Below are positions 1 through 7,765 of a DNA stretch of 25,298 nucleotides, one piece after another (the stretch's first letter is position 1; every line of letters starts with the position of its first letter). A model generated the notes under the pieces. The model was not told where the DNA came from and searched no databases. It saw only the letters and a program-made list of their open reading frames with translations. The position numbers and the translations under genes were made by a program. This DNA is from DASVXQ01 sp046727955 (lineage in GTDB: Bacteria; Actinomycetota; CALGFH01), in NCBI GenBank assembly GCA_046727955.1, contig JBKPDO010000333.1, positions 1 to 25,298 on the forward strand, read 5' to 3'.

Positions 1-90
1 TGCAGGAACTGCGCCGCCAGCTCCATCACCGGTCACGACTCGAGGAGGGGGTGGTCGACCAGACTGTCACCCCTGCCGCATAAGATGCCG

Positions 91-726
91 TCAGTGGGAG
101 CCCGCGTCCGCCCGCTTTTCCACCAGAAGCGGGACGCCACCCTCAGGCGCGGGCGGGCCGCCATCGGCGTTGGCCTCAAGCACATATTGCGCGACCTGGG
201 CAGCGACGACGCGCTGCTCCTCTTCCTCGATCGTGCCGTCCGGCAAGGGGCCGCAGGCCGCCACCATGATCTGGCGGGCGACATCGGCGACATCGGGGTT
301 GCTTCGCAGACTGTCGTAGTCCAGGCCGAGTTCCTGGAGCAACTGCACGTTGCCGGTACGCAGGGCGTACGCCGCCGCTGCGGCTCGACCGGCGGTACGC
401 GACGAACCCGCGACAGACCGCTGCGCGCCGCCACGTGCACCACCGCCGGTTCCCGGGCCATCACCTCCGCTGCCAGCACCGCCGCCACCTCCCGGGCCAT
501 CCCCACGGCCGCCCGTGCGCGGTCGAAACAGACCGAGTGCAGGCAGCAATTGCTGCGGACGCAGCGGCGGGACATCCGGTAGGACGTCCGGTTGAGCATC
601 CAGGGGCGGTTCACCATCCGGCGGCGGTCCAAGGTCGGGCAGTCCGTCGAGCCACTCCTCCAGGTTCTGGCGCAAGTCCTTGCCAGGCTTGCCACCACCT
701 CCGGCATAGGAGTTCTTCGTGCCCAT
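91..726 (-). CDS. qatB: Qat anti-phage system protein QatB (possibly C-terminally short)
   Basis: The protein is 211 aa. It opens with MGTKNSYAGGGG, followed by a Pro/Gly-rich low-complexity stretch (about residues 30-100) and a folded C-terminal part containing a C-G-x(2)-PDGTI-type segment near residue 160. This arrangement (MGTS-like start, disordered Pro/Gly linker, helical C-terminal domain) and the position directly behind a KAP NTPase match QatB of the QatABCD defence system; its molecular role is not established. The ATG lies 4 bases after the qatA stop without a clear Shine-Dalgarno, suggesting translational coupling. The reading frame stops at 91, which seems early compared with my memory of the family, and no homologous continuation is evident in the 90 bases to the window edge. 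Identification is by context and sequence style, not by alignment. Confidence 0.72.
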   Translation of the reverse strand: MGTKNSYAGGGGKPGKDLRQNLEEWLDGLPDLGPPPDGEPPLDAQPDVLPDVPPLRPQQLLPALGLFRPRTGGRGDGPGGGGGAGSGGDGPGTGGGARGGAQRSVAGSSRTAGRAAAAAYALRTGNVQLLQELGLDYDSLRSNPDVADVARQIMVAACGPLPDGTIEEEEQRVVAAQVAQYVLEANADGGPPAPEGGVPLLVEKRADAGSH

Positions 727-730
727 CGCG

Positions 731-2599
731 CTACGCCATGTCCCCGAGCACCGACGTCAGCGCGGTCCTCACCGGACCTTCCGGAACCAGGCCCAACCAG
801 TGGCGCAGGACGTCACCGAATACGGCGACATCCGGCGGCTGGAACAGCAGGATGGCCCCAGGTCGCAGGTCAGCGGCAGGAATACCCCGTAGGACGGTCC
901 TCGCCATTGTGGCCAGCTGCGGGTGCTGTGTAGTTACGCGGATGATGCCGAGCATGGCGGCTTGCTGCTCAGTCGGACGATCGCGCGCCGCGCGAGCCAG
1001 ATGCTGCACCAACTTCTCGGCATCTGGCGCCGTGAGGCCGGTGAGGTCGTCCGTCGTCACGGCCTTCTGTTGTGCTCGAATGCTGGACAACAGCTTGGCG
1101 GCGATGTCGCGCAGCCGGACGGGAAGTCCGGCGTCGAGCAGCGGTGTACCGCTAAACGATGCCGCGAGGTACAGGTAAGGCGCCAGGTCGTCGACGGACA
1201 GGCTGGGCGTGAGCTTGGCCCAGCGAATGAGGTCGTCGGTGAAGGCTGGGGTGTCGGTGGACTCGGCCGGTGGCGGCGTCGCTGCCCCGTCAGCGCTCGT
1301 CTCGGAGGAGGTGGCGTCTGGCTCCTCGAGAGTGACCTGGCGGCCGGCTGCAGATTCCAGGGCACGCATCTGCTCGCGCAACTCGCCCTTGGCCAGCCAC
1401 TCCAGGACCATCGCGAAGCCGTCCGGCAAGAGCACCTCAAGGACCATCAGCTTGGCGACGATGTCGGCGTTCAGCGTGATCCCGCGCCGAGCAGCGATCG
1501 ACTGGCGGACCTGGAGCTCGTTGAGGAAGCGCTTGATCGGGCGCGGGTTGCCACGCAGCTTCTCATACAGGATGGGTGTCAGGCGCGAGGCCAGGGTCAG
1601 CTCGGTCGAGATATCGAGGTTGGCATCGACCTCGGGCAGATCATCAAGGACGCCCGCCTCACGGCGCAGTGCTGCGCAGCGCTGGACGTAGGGTGCGAGC
1701 TGGGCGGTATCCAGGCGTGCCTTGAGCTTGAGCAGCACGACGTACGTCTGGGTATCGAAGCGGCTCAGCGCCGGGAGCGGCACGGTGGTCTGGACGATCT
1801 TGTGCAGGTAGAGATCAGCGGGATGCTCGGGCTGGCCGTCCGGTCCTTGCTCGTTGGTGGGTCCGTTTGGGAAGCGGTCCCGTAGCGCGTCGGCGACTCG
1901 CCGCTCGTCGGCCGCGATGACGAACGCCATCTTCGGCGCAGCCAGGAACAACCGGATGGTCTCCAGCGTGTCGACGACCGTCGGGTACAGGCAGCGGTCG
2001 AGGTCGTCGACGAGCACGACCACCCGGCTCAAATGCGCCAGCTCTTTCGACCTCATCAGCTCCTTGAACTCGGCCTGGAACTCGGCGAGGCCACGGCTCT
2101 CGCTCTCCTCGGGCTCGGCGCCGTCGGTCTTGATAAGGCTGGTGAGGTCGTCCACCGATGGGAGCTGGAAAGCCAGCGAGGCCTTGGCTGCGACCTGGAT
2201 GGCCTTCGACCAGTCGACCCGGTTCTTCAGCTTCGTGAGCAGCTCGCGCGCCTTGCCGGTCGCGCCTTCCGATTCCTTGATCTGGCTGCCCAGCGTGCTG
2301 AGCACCTCGCCGATTAGGGTCTCCTTGGCCCCCACGCTGGGGTCGTAGCGCCACGGATCGGTCGGGACCACGAGGACCTGCTGGCCCTCCGGCAGGGGCC
2401 GGGCAGCAAGGTCGGCTTCGATGAGCCGGAGGATGGTGGTCTTCCCGCTGCCCCATGCACCGGACACGCCAATTGCCAGGGGATCAAGCGCGTCATCGAG
2501 CACCGCGTCAACGACCGTGCCCGCCACCGCGTCGAACGACAGCAGGTCGTCCTTGGTCGGCTCGTCCGACCACAGGCCTGAGGTTGGGACGGCGGTCAT
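731..2599 (-). CDS. qatA: KAP-family P-loop NTPase, QatA
   Basis: The protein is 622 aa. A Walker A motif (GAWGSGKTT, about residues 47-55) and a hydrophobic Walker B ending DDLDRC (about 193-203) followed by the FVIAADERRV strand (about 226-235) are the signature of KAP P-loop NTPases. The long region from 240 on has the helical character of KAP C-terminal domains, with an acidic low-complexity linker around 435-460. KAP NTPases are the ATPase of several anti-phage systems; with the downstream QatB-like gene this is most likely QatA of a QatABCD operon, acting in the cytoplasm in an unknown sensing or effector role. The start ATG is preceded by only a weak purine stretch (AAAGG). The N-terminal segment KDDLLSFDAVA is duplicated, inverted and decayed, near 4.9 kb. 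Confidence 0.85.
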   Translation of the reverse strand: MTAVPTSGLWSDEPTKDDLLSFDAVAGTVVDAVLDDALDPLAIGVSGAWGSGKTTILRLIEADLAARPLPEGQQVLVVPTDPWRYDPSVGAKETLIGEVLSTLGSQIKESEGATGKARELLTKLKNRVDWSKAIQVAAKASLAFQLPSVDDLTSLIKTDGAEPEESESRGLAEFQAEFKELMRSKELAHLSRVVVLVDDLDRCLYPTVVDTLETIRLFLAAPKMAFVIAADERRVADALRDRFPNGPTNEQGPDGQPEHPADLYLHKIVQTTVPLPALSRFDTQTYVVLLKLKARLDTAQLAPYVQRCAALRREAGVLDDLPEVDANLDISTELTLASRLTPILYEKLRGNPRPIKRFLNELQVRQSIAARRGITLNADIVAKLMVLEVLLPDGFAMVLEWLAKGELREQMRALESAAGRQVTLEEPDATSSETSADGAATPPPAESTDTPAFTDDLIRWAKLTPSLSVDDLAPYLYLAASFSGTPLLDAGLPVRLRDIAAKLLSSIRAQQKAVTTDDLTGLTAPDAEKLVQHLARAARDRPTEQQAAMLGIIRVTTQHPQLATMARTVLRGIPAADLRPGAILLFQPPDVAVFGDVLRHWLGLVPEGPVRTALTSVLGDMA

Positions 2600-2719
2600 G
2601 CCGTCGCCTTTGGGTCGAATTCAGTAGTGAGGTTATGGCTCATGGATACTTCTGGACTACGCATATTCCAGCAATTTGGGAAAATGTCCGAAAACCCTTG
2701 CCGATACGTCCGCAGCAAC

Positions 2720-3943
2720 TCACCGGCCATTGGATTCCCCGCTTGTTTGCGTGGCGGATGACCGCGATTGGCGTCGTTCCAGCAGCGAGACGACGCGTGC
2801 GCCCACACCGCTCGTCGGCTGCTCGGACGGTTCCGGTTCGATGTCGAAGTCCTCCGGCGTACGTGAGGTGACCGTGCGGAACAGGTCAGCGGGCACGCGG
2901 CACTGCGCGACGAGCGCTCCCTCGTCAATACCCTCCTGGTTCAGGAGGTCGACCGCCCTCGGGAGCAGCGACGGCTGCTCGATCGCGGTGATGAGGCCGG
3001 GTTCATCGCGGCGCCACCCACGGGCCGAGATCGTGGTCATCGCATTGCGGTACGAGACGTCGCCGAGCCGTCCCAGCCGGCGCGCCCTGAAAAGCAGGGC
3101 CTGCATGCTGACACCCCACTGTTCCTTGAGCTTGGCTAAGGTGACCCAGACGTTGCCTCCCATGGTCGCTGGCAAGCGCTCACGGATCTGCGCCGCGGGC
3201 AGGAGCAACTCGGACGCAAAGCGGTGGGCCTGCTCCTCAACGATGCGGCGACCCGGCTCGGCATCGCCGTGCATGATCAAGTGGCCCAACTCGTGCGCGA
3301 CGTCGAAGCGCTGGCGGTAGTAGTCCCGCTTGATCGGGTTGAGCACCACCACCGGGCGAAGCCGGCTGTCGAAGGAGTACGCGTCTACCGAGGCCGTCTG
3401 CGGCGGGCTGAACACCACGAGCACGCCGTGGCGCTCCAGCAACCGGACAAGGTGCCCGACCGGCCCGGCCCCGATTTCCCATGCCTCGCGAGCCAACTGG
3501 GCTGCTCGCTCGGGGCCATCGCCGTCGCCATCGTCGACCGCAACCGGGAGGCTTGGCACATCGACGTTCGGGAATTCGACGTGCCGCTCCAGGCTCGTCG
3601 CGATGTCCACGGCCAACTGGCCATAGGCGAAAGCCTGGTCACGGGCAAGCTGGCTGGTTGAACGGAGCGAGCGGAAGTGCGGCATCGTGCTCAGCGCCGC
3701 GATGTCGTCCGGCCGGACCACGAAGAAGCCGGGATCGACCGAGAGACTCAAGGCGAGCTGGGCGACCGTCGCGGCGGTGGGCCGCTTCGCCCCCGACTCC
3801 CAGGCCGCCACCGCGGTGGCGCTCTTGTGAACCCGGGTCGCAAGGTCGCTCTTGCGCCAGCCCGCGAGGTGGCGGGCCAGCGTCAGGCGGGACCCATCGA
3901 AGAGGGTGGCGACCTCGGCGGTCCGGCCAGGCGAGCGACTCAT
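2720..3943 (-). CDS. XRE-family HTH / ImmA-IrrE metallopeptidase fusion
   Basis: The protein is 407 aa. The N-terminus (about residues 18-70) is a Cro/C1-type HTH (RKSDLATRVHKSATAVAAWESGAKRP). The middle carries a zinc-metallopeptidase motif HELGH (217-221) followed by EEQAHRFASELLLP (about 237-250), the standard ImmA/IrrE signature. A C-terminal extension of about 150 aa has no domain I recognise and ends in a disordered tail. Family knowledge: these proteins cleave a repressor or act as DNA-binding sensor-proteases in mobile elements and stress responses. Its start overlaps the stop of the preceding gene by ATGA, and it is followed 120 bases later by qatA, so it is probably the regulator, or a damage or infection sensor, of this defence operon. 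That role is inference. Confidence 0.88.
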   Translation of the reverse strand: MSRSPGRTAEVATLFDGSRLTLARHLAGWRKSDLATRVHKSATAVAAWESGAKRPTAATVAQLALSLSVDPGFFVVRPDDIAALSTMPHFRSLRSTSQLARDQAFAYGQLAVDIATSLERHVEFPNVDVPSLPVAVDDGDGDGPERAAQLAREAWEIGAGPVGHLVRLLERHGVLVVFSPPQTASVDAYSFDSRLRPVVVLNPIKRDYYRQRFDVAHELGHLIMHGDAEPGRRIVEEQAHRFASELLLPAAQIRERLPATMGGNVWVTLAKLKEQWGVSMQALLFRARRLGRLGDVSYRNAMTTISARGWRRDEPGLITAIEQPSLLPRAVDLLNQEGIDEGALVAQCRVPADLFRTVTSRTPEDFDIEPEPSEQPTSGVGARVVSLLERRQSRSSATQTSGESNGR

Positions 3944-4710
3944 CGCGCTCCCGTCTCACCACGTGCGCGGTCCACTGGCTGCTCGCTCGCCCGGGGGCGC
4001 AGGCGGACCGGTACGTCCGGCACGGAGTCGGGCCCGGTGGGCAGCGGAGTATCACCACGGCGACGCCGCCCGTCAGCCGGTTGCGCAGTCAGCAGGTCCT
4101 GGTGCCAGTGCCAGGCCTCACCGCCACCGTTGTTCAGACGGGCACGCCCAAAGACCAGCTCCATGTCCCGGGACACGGGATCGAGGGTGTGGGCAACGAC
4201 GTACGTCTCAAGGTCGAGGCAGTAAGTGGCGGCAAGCAACTCCTCCAGGCCCGCGATCTCCTCGTCGGCGACGCCTTCAAACAGCGACGCTTGGGCGGGG
4301 TTCGGCTGGCGTTGCTGGGCAACCCGCTGCTTGGTCGGGCTTTTGCGCGGCCAGGGCAGGCTGTCGAGCTTGCCGAACGCGCAGGCGGCGAGCAGGAACC
4401 GCCGTCCCTCTATGGCCCAACCAGGACTGCCAGTGAGGTCGGCACGGCGCATGAGGTCGGGAGCGAGCTGCGGCATCGTCCGGATGTCTTCCTGAGAGAG
4501 CTCGGCGTACAGCAGGTCAAGGTGATCCGTAGCCGCGCTGCCGGGCTGCAACTCGTAGCGGTCGCACGCGAAGACCCGGTCGAGGCGGTCACGCAACAGC
4601 GTGAAGCGCAGGTTGCCGAGCAGGGCGGCATCGTGGCCGTCCGGCTCGGAGAAGATCTCCAGCGTCCGGCTGGTGGCAGCACGATAGGCCCACCGGACCC
4701 CGGCCAGCAC
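3940..4710 (-). CDS. Hypothetical protein, first gene of the defence operon, probably 5'-frameshifted
   Basis: The protein is 256 aa from a GTG start and is not recognised. It has a helical N-terminal half, a GSPGWAIEGRRFLLAACAFGKLDSLPW segment mid-protein, and an Arg/Pro-rich disordered tail after about residue 205. It overlaps the next gene by 4 bases (ATGA), so it is co-translated with the XRE/ImmA-IrrE gene. The GTG at 4710 has no ribosome binding site. In the adjacent frame an ATG at 4754 (MSEQQDVMG) sits 7 bases below a good promoter. Adding one base to the run of four C (plus strand) at 4728-4731 would join the two frames into MSEQQDVMG-ELEAAGVLAGVRW. The true start is therefore probably 4754, with a homopolymer frameshift that is either real or a sequencing error. 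No function is proposed. Confidence 0.7.
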   Translation of the reverse strand: MLAGVRWAYRAATSRTLEIFSEPDGHDAALLGNLRFTLLRDRLDRVFACDRYELQPGSAATDHLDLLYAELSQEDIRTMPQLAPDLMRRADLTGSPGWAIEGRRFLLAACAFGKLDSLPWPRKSPTKQRVAQQRQPNPAQASLFEGVADEEIAGLEELLAATYCLDLETYVVAHTLDPVSRDMELVFGRARLNNGGGEAWHWHQDLLTAQPADGRRRRGDTPLPTGPDSVPDVPVRLRPRASEQPVDRARGETGAR

Positions 4711-4761
4711 ACCCGCAGCCTCGAGTTCCCCATAACATCCTGCTGTTCGCTCATGGCGGTG

Positions 4762-4792
4762 AACCTACACCATGACCAGTAGATTATGTCAA
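4762..4792 (-). promoter_or_regulatory. Probable promoter of the defence operon (leaderless type)
   Basis: On the minus strand a perfect -35 TTGACA (4787-4792) is followed after 19 bases by TAGGTT (4762-4767). That hexamer lies 7 bases before an ATG at 4754. The TAnnnT-N7-ATG layout is typical of leaderless actinobacterial transcripts. It supports 4754 rather than 4710 as the translation start of the first gene. The 19-base spacer is longer than ideal, so this is a prediction. Confidence 0.45.
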
Positions 4793-4882
4793 ATACTCAA
4801 CCGTTGCGGCGTGTCAGGCGTCTGGAGTACACCAAGTCACTACACGGAGGAGCGGTCGCTCATGTCATGGGGCCGTTGAACC

Positions 4883-4945
4883 GGGTCGGGCGAGAGGTCG
4901 GCCAAGGACGACCTGCTGTCGTTCGACGCAGTGGCGGGGCACGTG
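4883..4945 (+). pseudogene. Decayed, inverted remnant of a qatA 5' end
   Basis: Plus-strand bases 4902-4929 are identical over 28 bases to the coding strand of qatA at 2556-2529. Similarity continues on both sides with a few changes and a one-base insertion, to about 4885 and 4945. Translated, the piece reads AKDDLLSFDAVAGH, against TKDDLLSFDAVAGT in QatA. There is a stop just upstream (4877-4879), no start codon, and after GH the sequence diverges and ends at a stop about 30 codons on. It is a relic of a second KAP NTPase gene, oriented opposite to the intact one. Confidence 0.75.
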
Positions 4946-5143
4946 CAACAACGGCTGGATGAGCGGGCTCGAAGTCATAGCCCAGCACGCCCCTCACGCG
5001 GCCTCACAGGGGTGGTCTAGTGCACCAACCAGGGCCAGGCAGATGGAAGCGACCAGCGCGTCTATGTCTACCAGCTTCCGCAGACCGCACCCCGGGTCGC
5101 GGGGCTGATAAGGCGTGGTCGGTCGCGGCGGCCAGAGACGCGC

Positions 5144-5265
5144 GGTCGGCGTCGGCACCGCGTCGGCGGGAGCGAAATCGGAGCGAAATTCGGCCCGGCG
5201 GCGCAGGACCGCAGGGTCGGCGTCGGCACTGCGTCCGGCGGAGGTAAATCGGAGGGAAACCCGGT
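5144..5265 (+). repeat. Imperfect direct repeat, 71-bp period
   Basis: GGTCGGCGTCGGCAC occurs at 5144-5158 and again at 5215-5229, each followed by related sequence (GGCGGGAGCGAAATCGGAGCGAAA and GGCGGAGGTAAATCGGAGGGAAA). The stretch 4755-5324 otherwise holds the operon promoter, the qatA relic and no convincing gene. An open frame near 5020-5247 is Arg-rich and looks spurious. Confidence 0.6.
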
Positions 5266-5324
5266 CAGCTCAGTGGCCTGGCGGGCCCGAGCGGCGACCG
5301 CGTTTCCGCAGGTCAGATGGGGTG

Positions 5325-5407
5325 TGGCAGGACCAGGATTCGAACCTGGGTAGGCGTAAGCCGGCGATTTTACAGACCGCTCCCTTTGGCCGCTCGGGCA
5401 CCCTGCC
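5325..5407 (-). tRNA. tRNA-Tyr (GTA)
   Basis: Class II tRNA of 83 nt. The acceptor stem is GGCAGGG / TCCTGCC (one G-T wobble) with discriminator A at 5325. The anticodon stem GCGGT/ATCGC encloses loop CTGTAAA with anticodon GTA at 5373-5371. A long variable arm and a T arm CCAGG-TTCGAAT-CCTGG follow. The 3' CCA is not encoded (CACC follows the discriminator). The 3' end faces the qat island, the usual side for tRNA-targeted integration, but no second copy of the tRNA 3' end is visible in this window. Confidence 0.95.
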
Positions 5408-5538
5408 GTGCGGAGGGGATGATAGCGACGGCCGACCAGCGCTCACAACCTGATTCCCCCGCGCCCTGGCGGGTGACGGCCGACCTTGCTAGCGTCCCCT
5501 TCCGCATCAACGGCAGGACGAAAGGAGACTGCTGCAAG

Positions 5539-6027
5539 ATGGCTGATTCCTCCTTCGACGTGGTCTCTAATGTCAACAGGCAAGAGATCGACAACGCGAT
5601 GAACCAGACCAAGAAGGAGCTGTCGCAGCGTTTCGACTTCAAGAACACAGGAACCTCGATCGACTGGTCGGGGGAGACAGTGGTGATCGTCTCCAAGACC
5701 GACAAGCGCGCGCTCGCCGCCCTCGAGGTCTTCAAGGAAAAGCTGGTGCGTCGCTCGGTCTCGCTCAAGGCGCTGGAGGCGAGCGACCCCAAGCCGGCGG
5801 GCGGCGCCACCTACCGGATCGAGTGCGGCTTCGTGCAGGGCATCCCGGAGGACAAGGCCAAGGCGCTCGCCAAGACCATCCGCCAGTCCGGCCTCCGGGT
5901 CCAGGCACAGGTCCAGGGCGACCAGCTACGCGTCTCCGGCAAGAGCAGGGACGAACTCCAGAAGGCCATCGCCCTCCTCAAGGAGAACGACCAGGGCCTC
6001 CCGCTGCAGTTCACGAACTACCGCTGA
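5539..6027 (+). CDS. yajQ: YajQ family nucleotide-binding protein (UPF0234/DUF520)
   Basis: The protein is 162 aa, close to the normal family length. It starts MADSSFDVVSNVNRQEIDNA, contains FDFKNTGTSI and SGKSRDELQKAI, and ends LPLQFTNYR; these are all hallmarks of YajQ. Members have two ferredoxin-like RNP-type domains; some bind cyclic di-GMP or nucleic acid and act in the cytoplasm. The start ATG has AAAGGAG 11 bases upstream. Its last codons (T-N-Y-R) contain the attachment core of the adjacent element. The present 3' end, CGC-TGA, is thus probably supplied by the element. The original chromosomal end, ...T-N-Y-R-TAG, is stranded at 14840-14854. Confidence 0.95.
   Translation: MADSSFDVVSNVNRQEIDNAMNQTKKELSQRFDFKNTGTSIDWSGETVVIVSKTDKRALAALEVFKEKLVRRSVSLKALEASDPKPAGGATYRIECGFVQGIPEDKAKALAKTIRQSGLRVQAQVQGDQLRVSGKSRDELQKAIALLKENDQGLPLQFTNYR
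6012..6023 (+). other. Attachment site attL core, in yajQ codons
   Basis: CACGAACTACCG lies within the yajQ reading frame (TTC-ACG-AAC-TAC-CGC-TGA). The identical 12-mer is at 14839-14850, with 15 of 17 bases matching if counted from 6007. It is 41 bases from the integrase 1 stop codon. Confidence 0.82.
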
Positions 6028-6064
6028 TGGGAGCGGCTTTTGGCGCGCTGACCTGCGACATCGC

Positions 6065-7264
6065 CTAGCCCTCCTGCTCGTCGTGGCAGATTCGTGGCAG
6101 GCCGAGCGCGGCGTCCATGATCACGCGGGTCCGGTCGACCGCCTCCGGCCACTCCCCGACGTAGGTGTTCAAGGTCACCATCGGCGAGCTGTGCCCGCAG
6201 GCGAGCTGCACTGTCTTCGGGCTCGCGCCCGCGTGGATCAGACTGGTGGCGAAGAAGTGCCGCAGGCCGTGCAAGCCGAATCCGGCCGGCAGCCCTGCCT
6301 TGCGCACCGCGAGCGCCCACACGTGTGACCAGGCGGCCCGGTGGACCGGCTCGCCCGCCTCGTTGGTGAACACCAGCCGTGCCGGCCGCCGCGTGGGCTT
6401 GCGCGGGTCGGTCTCGTCGTCGACCTCCACCGCGGTGGCCGGGTACAGCTCGAGGTGCCCGGCGACCGCCAGCCCGGCGACATCGGGCAGCTCGACGGTG
6501 CGCCGGCTCGCCTTCGTCTTCAATGGCGCCAGGTAGGGGCTGCGGCCTGAGACGACGGTGAGCTGCTGGGTGACGTGGATCTCGCGGTGGAGGAAGTCGA
6601 TCCCGTCCGGTAGCTCGAGGCCGAACAGCTCGCCGCCGCGCAGGCCGGTGGCCGCGGCGACCAGCGGCACGGCGCTATAGCGCTCCGGCAATGCTTCGGC
6701 GAGCGCGTGGACCTGCTCGCTGGTCGGGATCAGGTGCTCGCGGCGCCCGACCTCGGGCAGGTCGACGTCCACGCACGGACTCACGCCGATGACCCGGTCG
6801 ATCACCGCGCGGTGGAACATCGCCTGCACGTAGCTGTAGATCACTCGCAGCGTGCTCGGCTCCAGGACCGTGGAACGGTCCTTCACCCACGCCCGCAAGT
6901 GGCTCGAGCGCACCTGGCCGAGCCGCAGGTGCCCGATCACCGGATTGAGGTGCAGCCGGAATGCCCGCTCGACGTACTCGGCGGTCGAGGCGCGGTGCAG
7001 CTGGTCGCCGCGCCACTGCGCAGCATAAGCGGCGACAGTGATCCGGCCGAGAGACGGGTCGACGTAGGTCCCCCTGGTCTGGTCGGCCTCGACCTGGGCG
7101 AGGAACCGCTTGGCGTCGTCCCGCTTGTCGAAGCTCCGCTTGCGCTGCCGCTCGCCGTCCGACCAGCGCGCGAGCCACCGCCTGCCGGTGCCATGCCGGC
7201 TGGTCGGGACCTTGGCGCCGGTCGCCTTGTCGAGGCGGTACCAGGCGTCGTCGATGTCAGCCAT
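6065..7264 (-). CDS. int: Tyrosine recombinase, integrase 1
   Basis: The protein is 399 aa. An N-terminal arm-binding-like domain (about 25-75, with GRRWLARWSDGERQRKRSF), a SAM-like core-binding domain (about 75-170) and a catalytic domain follow in order. Catalytic residues are visible: R209 in ATGLRGGEL, K249 or K251 in the beta hairpin LKTKASRRT, H332 and R335 in HGLRHFFAT, H358 in CGHSS, and nucleophile Y368 in LNTYVG. It probably integrates and excises the element at the yajQ 3' end, since its gene ends 41 bases from the attL core. The last codons contain one pair of TCGTGGCA sites. Its start overlaps the upstream repressor gene by 8 bases, so the two form one operon controlled from the repressor promoter. 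Confidence 0.95.
   Translation of the reverse strand: MADIDDAWYRLDKATGAKVPTSRHGTGRRWLARWSDGERQRKRSFDKRDDAKRFLAQVEADQTRGTYVDPSLGRITVAAYAAQWRGDQLHRASTAEYVERAFRLHLNPVIGHLRLGQVRSSHLRAWVKDRSTVLEPSTLRVIYSYVQAMFHRAVIDRVIGVSPCVDVDLPEVGRREHLIPTSEQVHALAEALPERYSAVPLVAAATGLRGGELFGLELPDGIDFLHREIHVTQQLTVVSGRSPYLAPLKTKASRRTVELPDVAGLAVAGHLELYPATAVEVDDETDPRKPTRRPARLVFTNEAGEPVHRAAWSHVWALAVRKAGLPAGFGLHGLRHFFATSLIHAGASPKTVQLACGHSSPMVTLNTYVGEWPEAVDRTRVIMDAALGLPRICHDEQEG
6081..6100 (+). promoter_or_regulatory. Candidate arm-type integrase sites, left pair
   Basis: TCGTGGCAG occurs at 6081-6089 and again at 6092-6100, 11 bp apart (about one helical turn), 58 bases inside the attL core. The same paired motif with the same 11-bp spacing and orientation is found at 14710-14729, inside the other end. 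In the circular form the two pairs would flank the core, like the P and P' arms of a phage attP. Confidence 0.6.
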
Positions 7265-7730
7265 CGTCTCGGGCCTCCCTGAGCTTTCGGGCCTCCTCGA
7301 GCCTGACCTTCACCCTTTCGGGACCCAGAAGCTCGAAGTACTCCTGCATGACCTTGGCCCCCTCCTCGATGGAGCGGATGGCCTCTGCCGCCCGCCGCAT
7401 CCGTGCCGGCATGGTGGCCAGCTCCTCGGGGGTGAAGATGCGGAACTCCTCGGGGCTGGGAGGTCCGGCCAGCAACTCGTCCGGTGCGATCTCGAGGACC
7501 TCGGAGAGCGCGACGAGCTCATCGACGGTCACGTCCCGGCGGCGCCGGCCGTGCTCGTCCCGACGGCCCCGCTCGATGTTGCCGATGACCTCGGCGGTGA
7601 TCTGCGGGTAGCCGAGCTTGGCGCACTCCTCCGCGAGCCGGGCCCCGCTCCACTCTCGCCGCTTACGGGCCGCGCGGACGTTCCGGGCGACCACGTCACT
7701 GGGGGTTCCTGGACCCTGGCTATCTGTCAT
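7257..7730 (-). CDS. XRE-family transcriptional repressor of the element
   Basis: The protein is 157 aa. Residues about 12-80 form a Cro/C1-type HTH (NVRAARKRREWSGARLAEECAKLGYPQITAEVIGNIERG in its core, then VDELVALSEVLEIAPDELL). The C-terminal half is a charged helical region, possibly for dimerisation. It is transcribed with integrase 1 (8-base overlap) and divergently from the small HTH genes, the usual place for an immunity repressor. The ATG at 7730 lies 6 bases below TAGTCT, consistent with a leaderless mRNA. An inverted repeat TCTGTC-N5-GACAGA covers the start codon and -10, suggesting autoregulation. Confidence 0.88.
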   Translation of the reverse strand: MTDSQGPGTPSDVVARNVRAARKRREWSGARLAEECAKLGYPQITAEVIGNIERGRRDEHGRRRRDVTVDELVALSEVLEIAPDELLAGPPSPEEFRIFTPEELATMPARMRRAAEAIRSIEEGAKVMQEYFELLGPERVKVRLEEARKLREARDDG

Positions 7731-7739
7731 ATCGACAGA
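7723..7739. promoter_or_regulatory. Candidate repressor operator (inverted repeat)
   Basis: TCTGTC-ATATC-GACAGA is a perfect 6-bp inverted repeat with a 5-base spacer. It lies across the repressor start codon and touches its -10 hexamer. A further GACAGA half-site is at 7792-7797 in the same divergent control region. Confidence 0.5.
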
Positions 7740-7765
7740 CTACGCGCGAAGTTGACCGGATACAA
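7737..7765 (-). promoter_or_regulatory. Leaderless promoter of the repressor-integrase operon
   Basis: On the minus strand, TTGTAT (7760-7765), 17 bases, TAGTCT (7737-7742), 6 bases, then ATG at 7730. Spacing fits a sigma-70-type promoter giving a leaderless transcript. Confidence 0.5.

Noticed and set aside
1..26. Start of qatC at the window edge
   Set aside because: An ATG at 26 on the minus strand opens nine codons (MELAAQFLQ-like), but this is too little to tell qatC from a frameshifted qatB continuation.
5020..5247. 75-codon frame on the plus strand
   Set aside because: Arg/Pro-rich, overlaps an imperfect repeat, and has no ribosome binding site or recognisable domain.
5319..5407. tRNA-Tyr 3' end as attachment site of the 8.8-kb element
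   Set aside because: Integrase 1 lies beyond yajQ, and the only match at the right end is a 10-mer (GGGGTGTGGC) outside the tRNA; the yajQ-end repeat is longer, in frame and better placed.
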